This document shows, one piece after another, positions 49,501-63,216 of a DNA stretch of 64,000 bases. Each line of letters opens with the position of its first letter. Positions within the stretch are counted from its first letter, which is position 1. Made by a program: the position numbers and the translations under genes. A model generated the notes under the pieces. The model was not told where the DNA came from, ran no database searches, and saw only the letters and a program-made list of their open reading frames with translations. The stretch comes from Calliopsis andreniformis (lineage: Eukaryota > Arthropoda > Insecta > Hymenoptera > Andrenidae): contig NW_027480492.1 in the NCBI RefSeq assembly GCF_051401765.1, positions 1,860,001 to 1,924,000 on the forward strand, written 5' to 3'.

Positions 49501-50295
49501 ATATTGATGATTGAAGATTGAGGATTGAGGATTGAGTGTTGTGGATTGTGGACGAGGACTGAGGCTTGGGTATTGATGCTTGAGGTCTGAGGATTGAGGA
49601 TTGAGTGTTGAGAATTGGGGAATGAGGATTGAGGATTGAAGATTGAGGATTGGGTATTAAGGATTGAACAATGAGGATTGAGGATTGAGGACTAAGGATT
49701 AAGGATTGAAGATTGAGGATTGGGCGTTGAGGATTGAAGAATGAGGATAGAGGATTGAGGATTGAAGATTGAGTGTTGAAGATTGAGTATTGAGGATTGA
49801 AGATTGAGGATTGAGTATTGAGGATTGAGGATTGAGGATTGAGTATTGAGGATTGAAGATTGAGTATTGGACATTGAAGACTGAGGATTGAGGATTGAGG
49901 ACTGAGGATTGAGGACTGAGGATTGAGTATTGAGGATGAGGACTGTGGGTTGAGGATTAAGGTTTGATGACTGAGGACTGTGGATTGAGGATTGAGAATT
50001 GAGGATTGAGGATTGGGGATTGAGGATTGAGGATTGAGGATTGAGGATTGCAGATTGAGTATTGAGGAATGAGAATTGAGGATTGAGGATTGAAGATTGA
50101 GTATTGAGGATTGAAGATTGAGGATTGAGGATTGAGGATTGAAGATTGAGGACTGAGTGTTGAGGGTTGAGTGATGAGAATTGATGTTTGTGGATTGAGA
50201 TTTGAAGATTGAAGAATGGGGATTGAGTATTGAAAACTGTGAATTGGTGATATTCTATTGAGGATTGAGGATTGACAACTGATTGTTGAGGACTG
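46003..50295 (+). repeat. 4.3-kb tandem unit, copy 2
   Basis: Copy of 41703-46002, starting at the same place inside a signature (C of GCGGGCTG at 46003). It has one more GATTGAG at about 48,700 and two fewer near 50,040 than copy 1. Point differences are few, for example GTGACGAG at about 49,190 where copy 1 has GTGATGAG. Similarity ends at about 50,296, where GGCTGAAGAGTGAGG departs. Confidence 0.87.
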
Positions 50296-53200
50296 AGGGC
50301 TGAAGAGTGAGGATTCAGGGTTGAGGATTGAGGATTGAAGATTGAGGATTGGGGACTGAGGATCGAGGAATGAGGAGTGAGTATTGAGCATTGAGTATTG
50401 AGGATTTAGGATTGAAGATTCAGTATTGAGGTTTGAAGTTTGAGAATTGAGGATTGCGTGTTGAACATTGAGGACTGAGTGTTGGGGGTTGAGTGATGAG
50501 AATTGATGTTTGTAGATAGAGATTTGAAGATTGCATTTGAGTATTGAGTATTGAAAACTGTGAACTGATGATACTCTATTGAGTATTGAGGATTGAAAAC
50601 TGTGAATTGAGGATACCCTATTTAGTATTGAGGATTGACAACTGATTGTTGAGGACTGAGGGCTGAAGGTTGAGGATTCAGGATTGCGGATTCAGAATTG
50701 AGGTTTGAGGACTGAGGATTGAGGATTGAAGATTGAGTATTGAGGATTGAAGATTGAGGATTGAGGACTGAGGATTGAGGATTGAGGATGAGGACTGTGG
50801 GTTGAGGATTAAGGTTTGAGGACAGAGGACTGAGGATTGAGGATTGAGAATTGAGGGTCGAGGATTGAGGATTGAGGATTGAGGATTGAGGATTGAGGAT
50901 TGAGCATAGTGGATTGAAGATTGAGTATTGAGGATTGAGAATTGAGGATTGAGGATTGAAGATTGAGTACTGAGGATTGAAGATTGAGGATTGAGGATTG
51001 AGGATTGAAGATTGAGGACTGAGTGTTGAGGGTTGAGTGATGAGAATTGATGTTTGTGGATTGAGATTTGAAGATTGAAGAATTGGGATTGAGTATTGAA
51101 AACTGTGAATTGAGGATACTCTATTGAGGATTGAGGATTGACAATTGATTGTTGAGGACTGAGGGCTGAAGATTGAGGATTCAGGATTAAGGATTCGGTA
51201 TAGAGGTTTCAGGACTGAGGTTTGAGGGTTGAGGATTGAGGATTGAGGATTGAGGATTTGGGATTGAGGATTGAGGATTGAGGATTGAGGGTTGAGGATT
51301 GAAGATTGAGGATTGGGTATTGAGGAGTGACGAATTAGGATCGGGGATTGAGGATTGAGGATTGAGGATTGCAGATAGAGTATTGAGGATTGAAGATTGA
51401 GGATTGAGGATGGAGGATTGAGGATTGAGGAATGAGGATTGCGGATTGAGGATTGAAGATTGAGTATTGAGTATTGAAGATTGAGGATTGAGGATTGAGG
51501 ATTGAGGATTGAGGATTGAGGATTGAGGATTGTGGATTGAAGATTGAGTATTGAGGATTGAGTATTGAGGATTCAGAATTGAGGATTGAGTACTGAGGAT
51601 TGAAGATTGAGGATTGTGGATTGAGGATTGAAGATTGAGGACTGAGTGTTGAGGGTTGAGTGATGAGAATTGATGTTTGTGGATTGAGATCTGAAGATTG
51701 AAGAATGGGGATTGAGTATTGAAAACTGTGAATTGAGGATATTCTATTGAGGATTGAGGATTGACAATTGATTGTTCAGGACTGAGGGCTGAAGATTGAG
51801 GATTCAGGATTAAGGATTCGGTATTGAGGTTTCAGGACTGAGGTTTGAGGGTTGAGGATTGACGATTGAGGATTGAGGATTTGGGATTGAGGATTGAGGA
51901 TTGAGGATTGAGGGTTGAGGATTGAGGATTGAGGAATGAGTATTGAAGGTTGAGTATTGAGGATTGAAGATTGAGGATTGATGATTGAGGATTGAGTATT
52001 GAGAATTGAGGATTGAGGATTGAGGATTGAAGATTGAGGATTGGGTATTGAGGAGTGACGAATTAGGATCGGGGATTGAGGATTGAGGATTGAGGATTGC
52101 AGATAGAGTATTGAGGATTGAAGATTGAGGATTGAGGATGGAGGATTGAGGATTGAGGAATGAGGATTGCGGATTGAGGATTGAAGATTGAGTATTGTGT
52201 ATTGAAGATTGAGGATTGAGGATTGAGGATTGAGGACAGAGGATTGAAGATTGAGGATTGGGGATTGAGGATTGACGATTGAGGATTGAGTATTGAGGTT
52301 TGAGAAATGAGGATTGAGGATTGAAGGTTGAGTATTGAGGATTCAAGATTGAGGATTGAGGATTGAGGATTGAAGATTGAGGACTGAGTGTTGAGGGTTG
52401 AGTGATGAGAATTGATGTTTGTGGATTGAGATTTGAAGATTGAAGAATGGGGATTGAGTATTGAAAATTGTGAATTGAGGGTATTCTATTGAGGATTGAG
52501 GATTGACAATTGATTGTTGAGGACTGAGGACTGAAGTTTGCGGATTCAGGATTGAGGATTCGGGATTCAGGTTTCAGGACTGAGGATTGAGGATTGAGGA
52601 TTGAGGGTTGAGGATTGAGGATTGAGGACTGAGGATTGTAGATTGAAGATTGAATATTGAGGATTGAAAATCGAGGATTGAGGATTGAGAGTTGAGGATT
52701 GAGGATTGAAGATTGAGGATTGGGGACTGAGGATCGAAGATTGAGGATTGAGGATTGAGGACTGAGGATTGAGGAATGAAGATTGAGTATTGAGGATTGA
52801 AGATTGAGGATTGAGGATTGAGGATTGAGGATTGAGGATTGAGGAATGAAGATTGAAGATTGAGGATTGAGGGTTGAGGAAAGAGGATTGAAGATTGAGT
52901 ATTGAGGATTGAAGGCTGAGGATTGAGGATTGAGGATTGAGGATTGTGGATTGAAGATTGAGGATTGAAGATTGAAGGTTGAGAATTGGGAATTGAGGAT
53001 TGACGATTGAGGATTGAGGATTGAGGATTAAGGATTGAGGATTGAGGATTGAGGATTGAAGATTAAGTATTGAGGATTGAAGATTGAGGATTGAGGATTG
53101 AGGATTGAGGATTGAGGATTGAGGATTGAAGATAGAATATTGATGTTTGAAGATTGAGGATTGAGGATTGAGGGTTGTGGATTGCGGACGAGGTCTGAGG

Positions 53201-56011
53201 GTTGAGTATTGATGTCTGAGGTCTGAGGACTGTGGATTGAGAATTGAGAATTGAGGACTGAGGATTGAGGATTGAAGATTGAGGATTGGGTGTTGAGGAT
53301 TGCAGATTGAGTATTGAGGATTGAAGATTGAGGATTGAGGATGGAGGATTGAGGATTGAGGACTGAGGATTGAGGATTGAGGATTGAATAATGAGTATTG
53401 AGGATTGAAGATTGAGGATTGAGGATTGAGGATTGAGGATAGAGGATTGACAAATTGAGGATTGGGGATTGAGGATTGACGATTGAGGATTCAGTGTTGA
53501 GGATTGAGAATTGAGGATTGAGGATTGAAGATTGAGTATTGAGGATTCAAGGTTGAGGATTGAGGATTGAGGATTGAAGATTGGGGACGGAGTGTTGAGG
53601 GTTGAGTGATGAGAATTGATGTTTGTGGACAGAGATTTGAAGATTGCAGATTGAGTATTGAGTATTGAAAACTGTGAATTGATGATATTCTATTGAGGAT
53701 TGAAGATTGACAACTGATTGTTGATGTCTGAGGGCTGAAGATTGAGGATTCACGATTGAGGATCCGGTATTGAGGTTTCAGGACTGAGGATTGAGGGTTG
53801 AGGATTGAGGATTGAGGATTGAGGATTTGGGATTGAGGATTGAGGATTGAGGATTGAGGATTGAGGATTGAGGATTGAGTATTGAAGATTGAGTATTGAG
53901 GATTGAAGATTGAGGATTGAGGATTGTGGATTGAGGATTGAGAATTGAGGATTGAGGATTGAGGATTGAAGATTGAGGATTGGGTATTGAGGAGTGACGA
54001 ATTAGGATTGAGGATTGAGGATTGAGGATTGAGGATTGCAGATTGAGTATTGAGGATTGAAGATTGAGGACTGAGGATTGAGGATTGAGGATTGAGGACT
54101 GAGGATTGAGGATTGAAGATTGAGTATTGAGGATTGAAGATTGAGGATTGGTGATTGAGTATTGAGGATTGAGGATTGAAGATTGAGGATTGAGGATTGA
54201 AGATTGAGGATTGGGAATTGAGGATTGACGATTGAGGATTGAGTATTGAGGATTGAGAATTGAGGATTGAGGATTGAAGATTGTGTATTGAGGATTGAAG
54301 ATTGAGGATCTAGGATTGAGTACTGAAGATTGAGGACTGAGTGTTGAGGGTTGAGTGATGAGAATTGATGTTCGTGGATTGAGATTTGAAGATAGGAGAA
54401 TGGGGATTGAGTATTGAAAACTGTGAATTGAGGATATTCTATTGAGGATTGAGGATTGACAATTGATTGTTGAGGACTGAGTGCTGAAGATTGAGGATTC
54501 ACGATTGAGGGTCCGGTATTGAGGTTTCAGGACTGAGGATTGAGGGTTGAGGATTGAGGATTGAGGATTGAGGATTTGGGATTGAGGATTGAGGATTGAG
54601 GATTGAGGATTGAGGATTGAGGATTGAGTATTGAAGATTGAGTATTGAGGATTGAAGATTGAGGACTGAGGATTGAGGATTGAGGATTGAGGACTGAGGA
54701 TTGAGGATTGAGGATTGAAGATTGAGTATTGAAGATTGAGGATTGGGGATTGAGGATTGAGGATTGAGGATTGAAGATTGAGGATTGAGGATTGAAAATT
54801 GAGGATTGGGAATTGAGGATTGACGATTGAGGATTGAGTATTGAGGATTGAGAATTGAGGATTTAGGATTGAAGATTGAGTATTGAGGATTGAAGATTGA
54901 GGATTTAGGATTGAGGATTGAAGATTGAGGACTGAGTGCTGAGGGTTGAGTGATGAGATTTGATGCTTGCGATTGAGATTTGAAGATTGAAGAATAGGGA
55001 TTGAGTATTGAAAACTGTGAATTGAGGATATTCTATTGAGGATTGAGGATTGACAATTGATTGTTGAGGACTGAGGGCTGAAGATTGAGGATTCAGGATT
55101 GAGGATTCGGTATTGATGTTTCTGGACTGAGGATTGAGGGTTGAGGATTGAGGATTGAGGATTGAGGTTTGAGGATTGAGGATTGAAGATTGAGTATTGA
55201 GAATTGAAGGGTGAGGATTGGGGATTGAGGATTGAGGATTAAGGAATGAAGATTGAGGGTTGAGGGTTGAAGATTGAGGATTGGGAATTGAGGATTGACG
55301 ATTGAGGATTGAGGATTGAGGATTGAGGATTGAGGGCTGAGGATTGAGGATTGAGGATTGAAGATTGAGTATTGAGTATTGAAGGTTGAGGATTGAAGAT
55401 TGAGGATTGAGGATTGAGGATAGAGGACTGAAGATTGAGGATTGGGGATTGAGGATTGACGATTGAGGATTGAGTGTTGAGGATTGAGAATTGAGGATTG
55501 AGGATTGAAGATTGAGTATTGAGGATTCAAGATTGCGGATTGAGGATTGAGGTTTGAAGATTGAGGACTGAGTGTTGAGGGTTGAGTGATGAGAATTGAT
55601 GTTTGCGGATTGAGATTTGAAGATTGAAGAATGGGGATTGAGTATTGAAAGCTGTGAATTGAGGATGTTCTATTGAGGATTGAGGACTGACAATTGATTG
55701 TTGAGGACTGAGGGCTGAAGATTGAGATTTCAGGATTGAGGATTCAGGATTGAGGTTTGAGGACTGAGGATTCGAGGGTTGAGGATTGAGGATTGAGTAC
55801 TGAGGATTGAAGATTGAGGATTGGGTATTGAGGATTGAACATTCAGGATTGAGGATTGAGGATAGAGGATTAATCATTGAGGATTGAAGATTGAGTATTG
55901 AGGATATTCTATTGAGGATTGAGGATTGACTATTGATTGTTGAGGACTGAGGGCTGAAGATTCAGGATTCAGTATTGAGGATTCGGTATTGATGTTTCAG
56001 GACTGAGGATT
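50296..56011 (+). repeat. Older, diverged mosaic segment
   Basis: Heptamer array with cores 50572, 50614, 51117, 51740, 52482, 53686, 54435, 55029, 55666 and 55905. Core variants TACTCT, TACCCT and TGTTCT occur only here. No multi-kilobase partner was seen in the window, though short words such as GGAGTGACGAATTAGG recur (51,330, 52,050, 53,995). It has lesions seen nowhere else: GATTGCATTTGAG near 50,530 (-1), GACAAATTGAGG near 53,450 (+1), GCTTGCGATTG near 54,965 (-1) and GATTCGAGGG near 55,770 (+1). A local doublet covers 51.2-51.5 and 51.85-52.2 kb. No gene. Confidence 0.75.
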
Positions 56012-57037
56012 GAGTGTTGAGGATTGAGGATTGAGGATTGAGGATTTGGGATTCAGGATTGAGGACTGAGGATTGAGGATTGCGGATTGAAGATTGAGTA
56101 TTGAGTATTGAAGATTGAGGATTGAACATTGAGGATTGAGGATTGAGGGTTGTTGATTGCGGACGAGGACTGAGGGTTGAGTATTGATGTTTGAGGTCTG
56201 AGGATTGAGGATTGAGGATTGAGAATTGAGGATTGAGGATTGAGGATTGAAGATTGAGGATTGGGTGTTGAGGATTGAAGAATGAGGATTGAGGATTGAG
56301 GATTGAAGATTGAGGGTTGAAGATTGAGTATTGAGGATTGAAGATTGAGGATTGAGGATTGAGGATTGAGGATTGAGGATTGAGGATTGAGCATTGAGGA
56401 TTGAGGATTGAAGATTGAGTATTGAGGATTGAAGATTGAGGATTGAAGATTGAGGATTGGGTGTTGAGGATTGAAGAATGAGGATTGGGAATTGAGGATT
56501 GACGATTGAGGATTGAGTATTGAGGATTGAGAATTGAGGATTGACGACTGAAGACTGAGTATTGAGGATTGAAGATTGAGGATTTAGGGTTGAGGATTGA
56601 AGATTGAGGACTGAGTGTTGAGGGTTGAGTGATGAGGATTGATGCTTGTGGATTGAGATTTGAAGATTGAAGAATGGGGATTGAGTATTGAAAACTGTGA
56701 ATTGAGGGTATTCTATTGAGGATTGAGGATTGACTATTGATTGTTGAGGACTGAGGGCTGAAGATTGAGGATTCAGGATTGAGGATTCGGTATTGACGTT
56801 TCAGGACTGAGGATTGATGGTTGAGGATTGAGGACTGAGGATTGAGTATTGAAGATTGAGGATTGAGGATTGAGGATTGAGGATTGAGGATAGAGGGTTG
56901 AAGATTGAGGATTGAACATTGAGGATTGACGATTGAGGGTTGTGGATTGCGGACGAGGACTGAGGGTTGAGTATTGATGTTTGAGGTCTGAGGATTGAGG
57001 ATTGAGGATTGAGAATTGAGGTTTGAGGATTGAGGAT

Positions 57038-57317
57038 TGAAGATTGAGGATTGAGGATTGAAGATTGAGGGTTGAGGATTGAAGATTGAGGATTTTGAAT
57101 AGAGTATTGACGATTGAGGATTGAGGATTGAGTATTGAGGATTGAGGATTGAGTAATGAAGATTGAGTATTGAGGATTGAAGATTGAGGATTGAGGATTG
57201 AGGATTACGCATTGAGAATTGAGGATTGAGGATTGAGGATTGAAGATTGAGGATTGGGAATTGAGGAGTGACGAATTAGGATTGAGGATTGAGGATTGAG
57301 GATTGACGATTGAGGAT
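57038..57317 (+). repeat. 280-bp (40-heptamer) insertion relative to 1034
   Basis: Offset to the window start changes from 56,004 to 56,284 across this stretch. The extra material contains GATTTTGAATAGAG and GTGACGAATTAGG words, also found together at about 3,330-3,560 and 59,480-59,690. This suggests a gene-conversion-like import from such a site, or loss of the same piece near 1,034. Ends are uncertain by some tens of bases. Confidence 0.7.
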
Positions 57318-60005
57318 TGCAGATTGAGTATTGAGGATTGAAGATTGAGGATTGAGGATTGAGGGTTGTAGGTTGAGGACGAGGACTGTGGGTTGGGTAT
57401 TAATGCTTGAGGTCTGAGGATTGAGGATTGCGAATTGAGGACTGAGGATTGAGGATTGAGGATTGAGGATTGAGTATTGAGGATTGAAGATTGAGGATTG
57501 GGTATTGAGGATTGAACATTCAGGATTGAGGATTGAGGATAGAGGATTGAAGATTGAGGATTGATAGTTGAATATTGATGATTGAAGATTGAGGATTGAG
57601 GATTGAGGTTTGAGGATTGAAGATTGCAGATTGAGTATTGAGGATTGAAGATTGAGGATTGAGGATTGAGAATTGAGGATTGAGGACTGAGGATTGAGGA
57701 TTGAGGATTGAGGATTGGGTATTGCGGATTGAACATTGAGGTTTGAGGATTGAGGACTGAGGATTGAGGTTCGAGGATCGAGGGTTGAGGATTGAGGATT
57801 GAGGATTGAAGATTGAGGATTGGGGACTGAGTATTGAAGATTGAGGATTGAGGATTGAGGATTGTGGATTGAGGATTGAGTATTGAGGATTGAAGATTCA
57901 GTATTGAGGATTGAAGATTGAGAATTGAGGATTGAGGATTGAACATAAAGGACTGAGTGTCGAGGGATGAGTGATGTGAATTGATGTTTGTGGATAGAAA
58001 TCTGAAGATTGCAGATTGAGTATTGAGTTTTGAAATCTGTGAATTGGTGATATTCTATTGAGGATTGAGGATTGACAACTGATTGTTGAGGACTGAGGGC
58101 TGAAGATTGAGGATTCAGGATTGAGGATTCAGGATTGAGGTTTGGGGACAGAGGATTGAGGATTGAGGATTGAGGATTGAGGATTGAGGATTGAGGGTTG
58201 TAGGTTGAGGACGAGGACTGAGGGTTGGGTGTTAATGATTGAGGTCTGAGGATTGAGGATTGCGAATTGAGGCCTGAGGATTGAGGATTGAGGATTGAGG
58301 ATTGAGTATTGAGGATTGAAGATTTAGGATTGGGTATTTAGGATTGAACATTCAGGATTGAGGATTGAGGATAGAGGATTGAAGATTGAGGATTGATGAT
58401 TGAATATTGATGATTGAAGATTGAGGATTGAGGATTGAAGGTTGTGGATTGCGGACGAGGACTGAGGGTTGAGTATTGGTGCTTGAGGTCTGAGGATTGA
58501 GGATTGAGGATTGAGGATTGAAGGTTGAGGGTTGAGGATTGAGGATTGAGGATTGAGGATTGAGGATTGAGGATTGAAGATTGAGTATTGAGGATTGAAG
58601 ATTGAGGATTGGGGATTGAGGATTGAGGATTGAGGATTGAGGATTGAGGATTGAGGACTGAGGATTGAGGATTGAGGATTGAAGATTGAGGATTGAAGAT
58701 TGAGAATTGATGATTGAGTATTGATCATTGAGGACTGAGTGTTGAGGGTTGAGTGATGAGAATTGATGTTTGTGGATAGAGGTTTGAAGATTGCAGATTG
58801 AGTATTGAGTGTTGAAAACTGTGAATTGAGGATATTCTATTGAGGATTGAGGATTGACTACTGATTGTTGTGGACTGAGGGCTGAAGATTGAGGACACAG
58901 GGTTGAGGATACAGAATCGAGGTTTGAGGACTGAGGATTGAGGATTGAAGATTGAGTATTGAGTATTGAAGATTGAGGATTGCGGATTGTCGATTGAGGA
59001 TTGAGGATGAGGGCTGAGGGTTGAGGATTGAGGTTTCAGGACTGAGGACTGCGGAATGCGGATTGAGTATTGAAGATTGAGGATTCAGGATTGAGGATTG
59101 AGAATAGAGGATTGAGGATTGAGGATTGAAGATTGAGGATTCGGTATTGAGGATTGAAGAATGGCGATTGAGGAGTGAGGACTGAGGATTGAGGTTTGCA
59201 GATTGAGTATTGAGGATTGAAGATTGAGGATTGAGGATTGAGCGTTGAGGATTGAGGATTGAGGATTGAAGATTGAGTATTGAGGATTGAAGATTGAGGA
59301 TTGAGGATTGAGGATTGAGGATTGCGGATTGAAGGTAGAGGATTGGGGATTGAGGATTGACGATTGAGGATTGAGCATTGGGGATTGAGTATTGAGGATT
59401 GAGGATTGGAGATTGAGTATTGAGGATTGAAGATTGAGGATTGAGGATTGAAGATTGAGGGTTGAGGATTGAAGATTGAGGATTTTGAATTGAGTATTGA
59501 CGATTGAGGATTGAGGATTGAGGATTGGGGATTGAGGATTGAGGATTGAGTGTTGAAGATTGAGTATTGAGGATTGAAGATTGAGGATTGAGGATTGAGG
59601 ATTGAGGATTACGGATTGAGAATTGAGGATTGTGGATTGAGGATTGAAGATTGAGGATTGGGTATTGAGGAGTGACGAATTAGGATTGAGGATTGAGGAT
59701 TGAGGATTGAGGATTGCAGATTGAGTATTGAGGATTGAAGATTGAGGATTGAGGATTGAGGATTGAGGATTGAGGACTGAGCATTGAGGATTGAGGATTG
59801 AAGATTGAGTATTGAGTATTGAAGATTCACGATTGAAGATTGAGGACTGAGGATTGAGGATAGGGGATTGAAGATTGAGGATTGGGGATTGAGGATTGAC
59901 GATTGAGGATTGAGTGTTGAGGATTGAGAATTGAGAATTGGGGATTGATGATTGAGTATTGAGGATTCAAGATTGTGGATTGAGGATTGAGGATTGAAGA
60001 TTGAG

Positions 60006-60712
60006 GTCTGAGTGTTGAGGGTTGAGTGATGAGAATTGATGTTCGTGGATTGAGATTTGAAGATTGAAGAATGGGGATTGAGTATTGAAAGCTGTGAATT
60101 GAGGATATTCTATTGAGGATTGAGGATTGACAATTGATTGTTGAGGACTGAGGGATGAAGATTGAGGATACAGGATTGAGGATTCAGGATTGAGGTTCGA
60201 GGACTGGGGATTGAGTGTTGAGGATTGAGGATTGAGGTTTGAGGATTGAGGATTGAGAATTGAAGATTGAGGATTGGGTATTGCGGATTGAACATTGAGG
60301 TTTGAGGATTGAGGACTGAGGATTGAGGTTCGAGGATCGAGGGATGAGGATTCAGGATTGAGGATTGAAGATTGAGGATTGGGGACTGAGTATTGAAGAT
60401 TGAGGATAGAGGATTGAGGATTGTGGATTGAGGATTGAGTATTGAGGATTGAAGATTCAGTATTGAGGATTGAAGATTGAGAATTGAGGATTGAGGATTG
60501 AACATAAAGGACTGAGTGTCGAGGGATGAGTGATGTGAATTGATGTTTGTGGATAGAGATCTGAAGATTGCAGATTGAATATTGAGTTTTGAAATCTGTG
60601 AATTGGTGATATTCTATTGAGGATTGAGTATTGACAACTGATTGTTGAGGACTGAGGGCTGAAGATTGAGGATTCAGGATTGAGGATTCAGAATTGAGGT
60701 TTGGGGACAGAG
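60006..60712 (+). repeat. A-D signature dimer, core spacing 504
   Basis: A core 60106 and D core 60610; distant sister of 3855-4561. Local changes include GGATACAGG for GGATTCAGG before the core-distal end. Confidence 0.85.
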
Positions 60713-61089
60713 GATTGAGGATTGAGGATTGAGGATTGAGGATTGAGTATTGAGGATTGAGGATTGAGGATTGAGGGTTGGGTATTGAGGTTTGAGGATT
60801 GAGGATTGAGGATTGAGGATTGAAGAATGAGGATTGAGGATTGAGAATTGAGGATTGAGGATTGAGGATTGAAGATTGAGGATTGGGTGTTGAGGATTGA
60901 AGAATGAGAATTGAGGATTGAGGACTGAATACTGAGTATTGAGGATTGAAGATTGAGGATTTAGGGTTGAGGATTGAAGATTGAGGACTGAGTGTTGAGG
61001 GTTGAGTGATGAGAATTGATGCTTGTGGATTGAGATTTGAAGATTGAAGAATGGGGATTGAGTATTGAAAACTGTGAATTGAGGGTATT

Positions 61090-61636
61090 CTATTGAGGAT
61101 TGAGGATTGACAATTGATTGTTGAGGACTGAGGGCTGAAGATTGAGGATTCAGGATTGAGGATTCGGTATTGACGTTTCAGGACTGAGGATTGATGGTTG
61201 AGGATTGAGGACTGATGATTGAGTATTGAAGATTGAGGATTGAGGATTGAGGATTGAGGATTGAGGATAGAGGGTTGAAGATTGAGGATTGGGGATTGAG
61301 GATTGACGATTGAGGATTGAGTGTTGAGGATTGAGATTTGAGGATTGAGGATTGAAGATTGAGTATTGAGGATTCAAGATTGCGGATTGAGGATTGAGGA
61401 TTGAAGATTGAGGACTGAGTGTTGAGGGCTGAGTGATGAGAATTGATGTTTGTGGATTGAGACTTGAATATTGAAGAATGGGGATTGAGTATTGAAAACT
61501 GTGAATTGAGGATATTCTATTGAGGATTGAGGATTGACAATTGATTGTTGAGGACTGAGGACTGAAGTTTGCGGACTCAGGATTGAGGATTCGGGATTGA
61601 GGTTTCAGGACTGAGGATAGAGGGTTGAGGATTGAG
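61090..61636 (+). repeat. Left member of the 2,127-bp-spaced pair
   Basis: Matches 63217-63763, including the GGTATTGACGTTTCAGG word (61164 and 63291) and the A signature core 61513 (partner 63640). Small changes such as TGATGGTTG against TGATGCTTG separate the two. Similarity begins just after the core 61086. Confidence 0.8.
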
Positions 61637-63216
61637 GATTGAGGATTGAGGATTGAGGATTGAGGATTGAAGGTTGAGTATTCAGGATTGAAGATTGAGG
61701 ATTGAGGATTGAGGATTGAGGATTGGGGATTTAAGATTGAGGATTGGGGACTGAGTGTTGAGCGTTGAGTGATGAGAATTGATGTTTGTGGATTGAGATT
61801 TGAAGATTGAAGATTGGGGTTTGAGTGTTGAAAACTGTGAATTGGGTATATTCTATTGAGAATTGAGGACTGACAACTGATTGTTGAGGACTGAGGGCTG
61901 AAGATTGAGGATTCAGGATTGAGGATTGAGGATTGAGGATTGAGGATTGAGTATTGAGGATTGAAGATTGAGGATTGGGGATTGCGGATTGAGGATTAAG
62001 GATTGAAGATTGAGGATTGAGGATTGAAAATTGAGGATTGGGAATTGAGGATTGACGATTGCGAATTGAGTATTGAGGATTGAGAATTGAGGATTGAGGA
62101 CTGAAGACTGAGTATTGAGGATTGAAGATTGAGGATTTAGGGTTGAGGATTGAAGATTGAGGACTGAGTGTTGAGGGTTGAGTGATGAGAATTGATGCTT
62201 GTGGATTGAGATTTGAAGATTGAAGAATGGGGATTGAGTATTGAAAACTGTGAATTGAGGGTATTCTATTGAGGATTGAGGATTGACAATTGATTGTTGA
62301 GGACTGAGGACTGAAGTTTGCGGATTCAGGATTGAGGATTCGGGATTGAGGTTTCAGGACTGAGGATTGAGGGTTGAGGATTGAGGATTAAGGATTGAGG
62401 ATTGAGGATTGAGGATTGAGTATTGAGGATTGAGGATTGAGGATTGAGGATTGGGTATTGAGGTTTGAGGATTGAGGATTGAGGATTGAGGATTGAGGAT
62501 TGGGGATTGAGGATTGAAGGTTGAATATTGATGATTGAAGATTGAGGATTGAGGATTGAGCGTTGTAGGTTGAGGACGAGGACTGGGGGTTGGGTATTAA
62601 TGCTTGAGGTCTGAGGATTGAGGATTGCGAATTGAGGACTGAGGATTGAGGATTGAGGATTGAGGATTGAGTATTGAGGATTGAAGATTGAGGATTGGGT
62701 ATTGAGGATTGAACATTCAGGATTGAGGATTGAGGATAGAGGATTGAAGATTGAGGATTGATAGTTGAATATTGATGATTGAAGATTGAGGATTGAGGAT
62801 TGAGGTTTGAGGATTGAAGATTGCAGATTGAGTATTGAGGATTGAAGATTGAGGATTGAGGATTGAGAATTGAGGATTGAGGACTGAGGATTGAGGATTG
62901 AGGATTGAAGATTGAGTATTGAGTATTGAAGATTGAGGATTGAAGATTGAGGACTGAGGATTGAGGATAGAGGATTGAAGATTGATTATTGGGGATTGAG
63001 GATTGACGATTGAGGATTGAGTGTTGAGGATTGAGAATTGAGGATTGAGGATTGATGATTGAGTATTGAGTATTCAAGATTGCGGATTGAGGATTGAGGA
63101 TTGAAGATTGAGGTCTGAGTGTTGAGGGTTGAGTGATGAGAATTGATGTTTGTGGATTCAGATTTGAAGATTGAAGAATGGGGATTGAGTATTGAAAGCT
63201 GTGAATTGAGGATATT

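Larger units (their letters stand above)
56012..60712 (+). repeat. Segment L', distant sister of 1-4560
   Basis: Carries the same order of landmarks as the window start: GACGAG 56162, core 56709, GACGAG 56952 and 57378, D core 58051, GACGAG 58210 and 58454, core 58833, A core 60106, D core 60610. Relative to 1-4560 it has 280 bp more near 57.04-57.32 kb, 133 bp less between the D core 58051 and GACGAG 58210, and 7 bp less before 56801. These equal 40, 19 and 1 heptamers. Confidence 0.85.
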
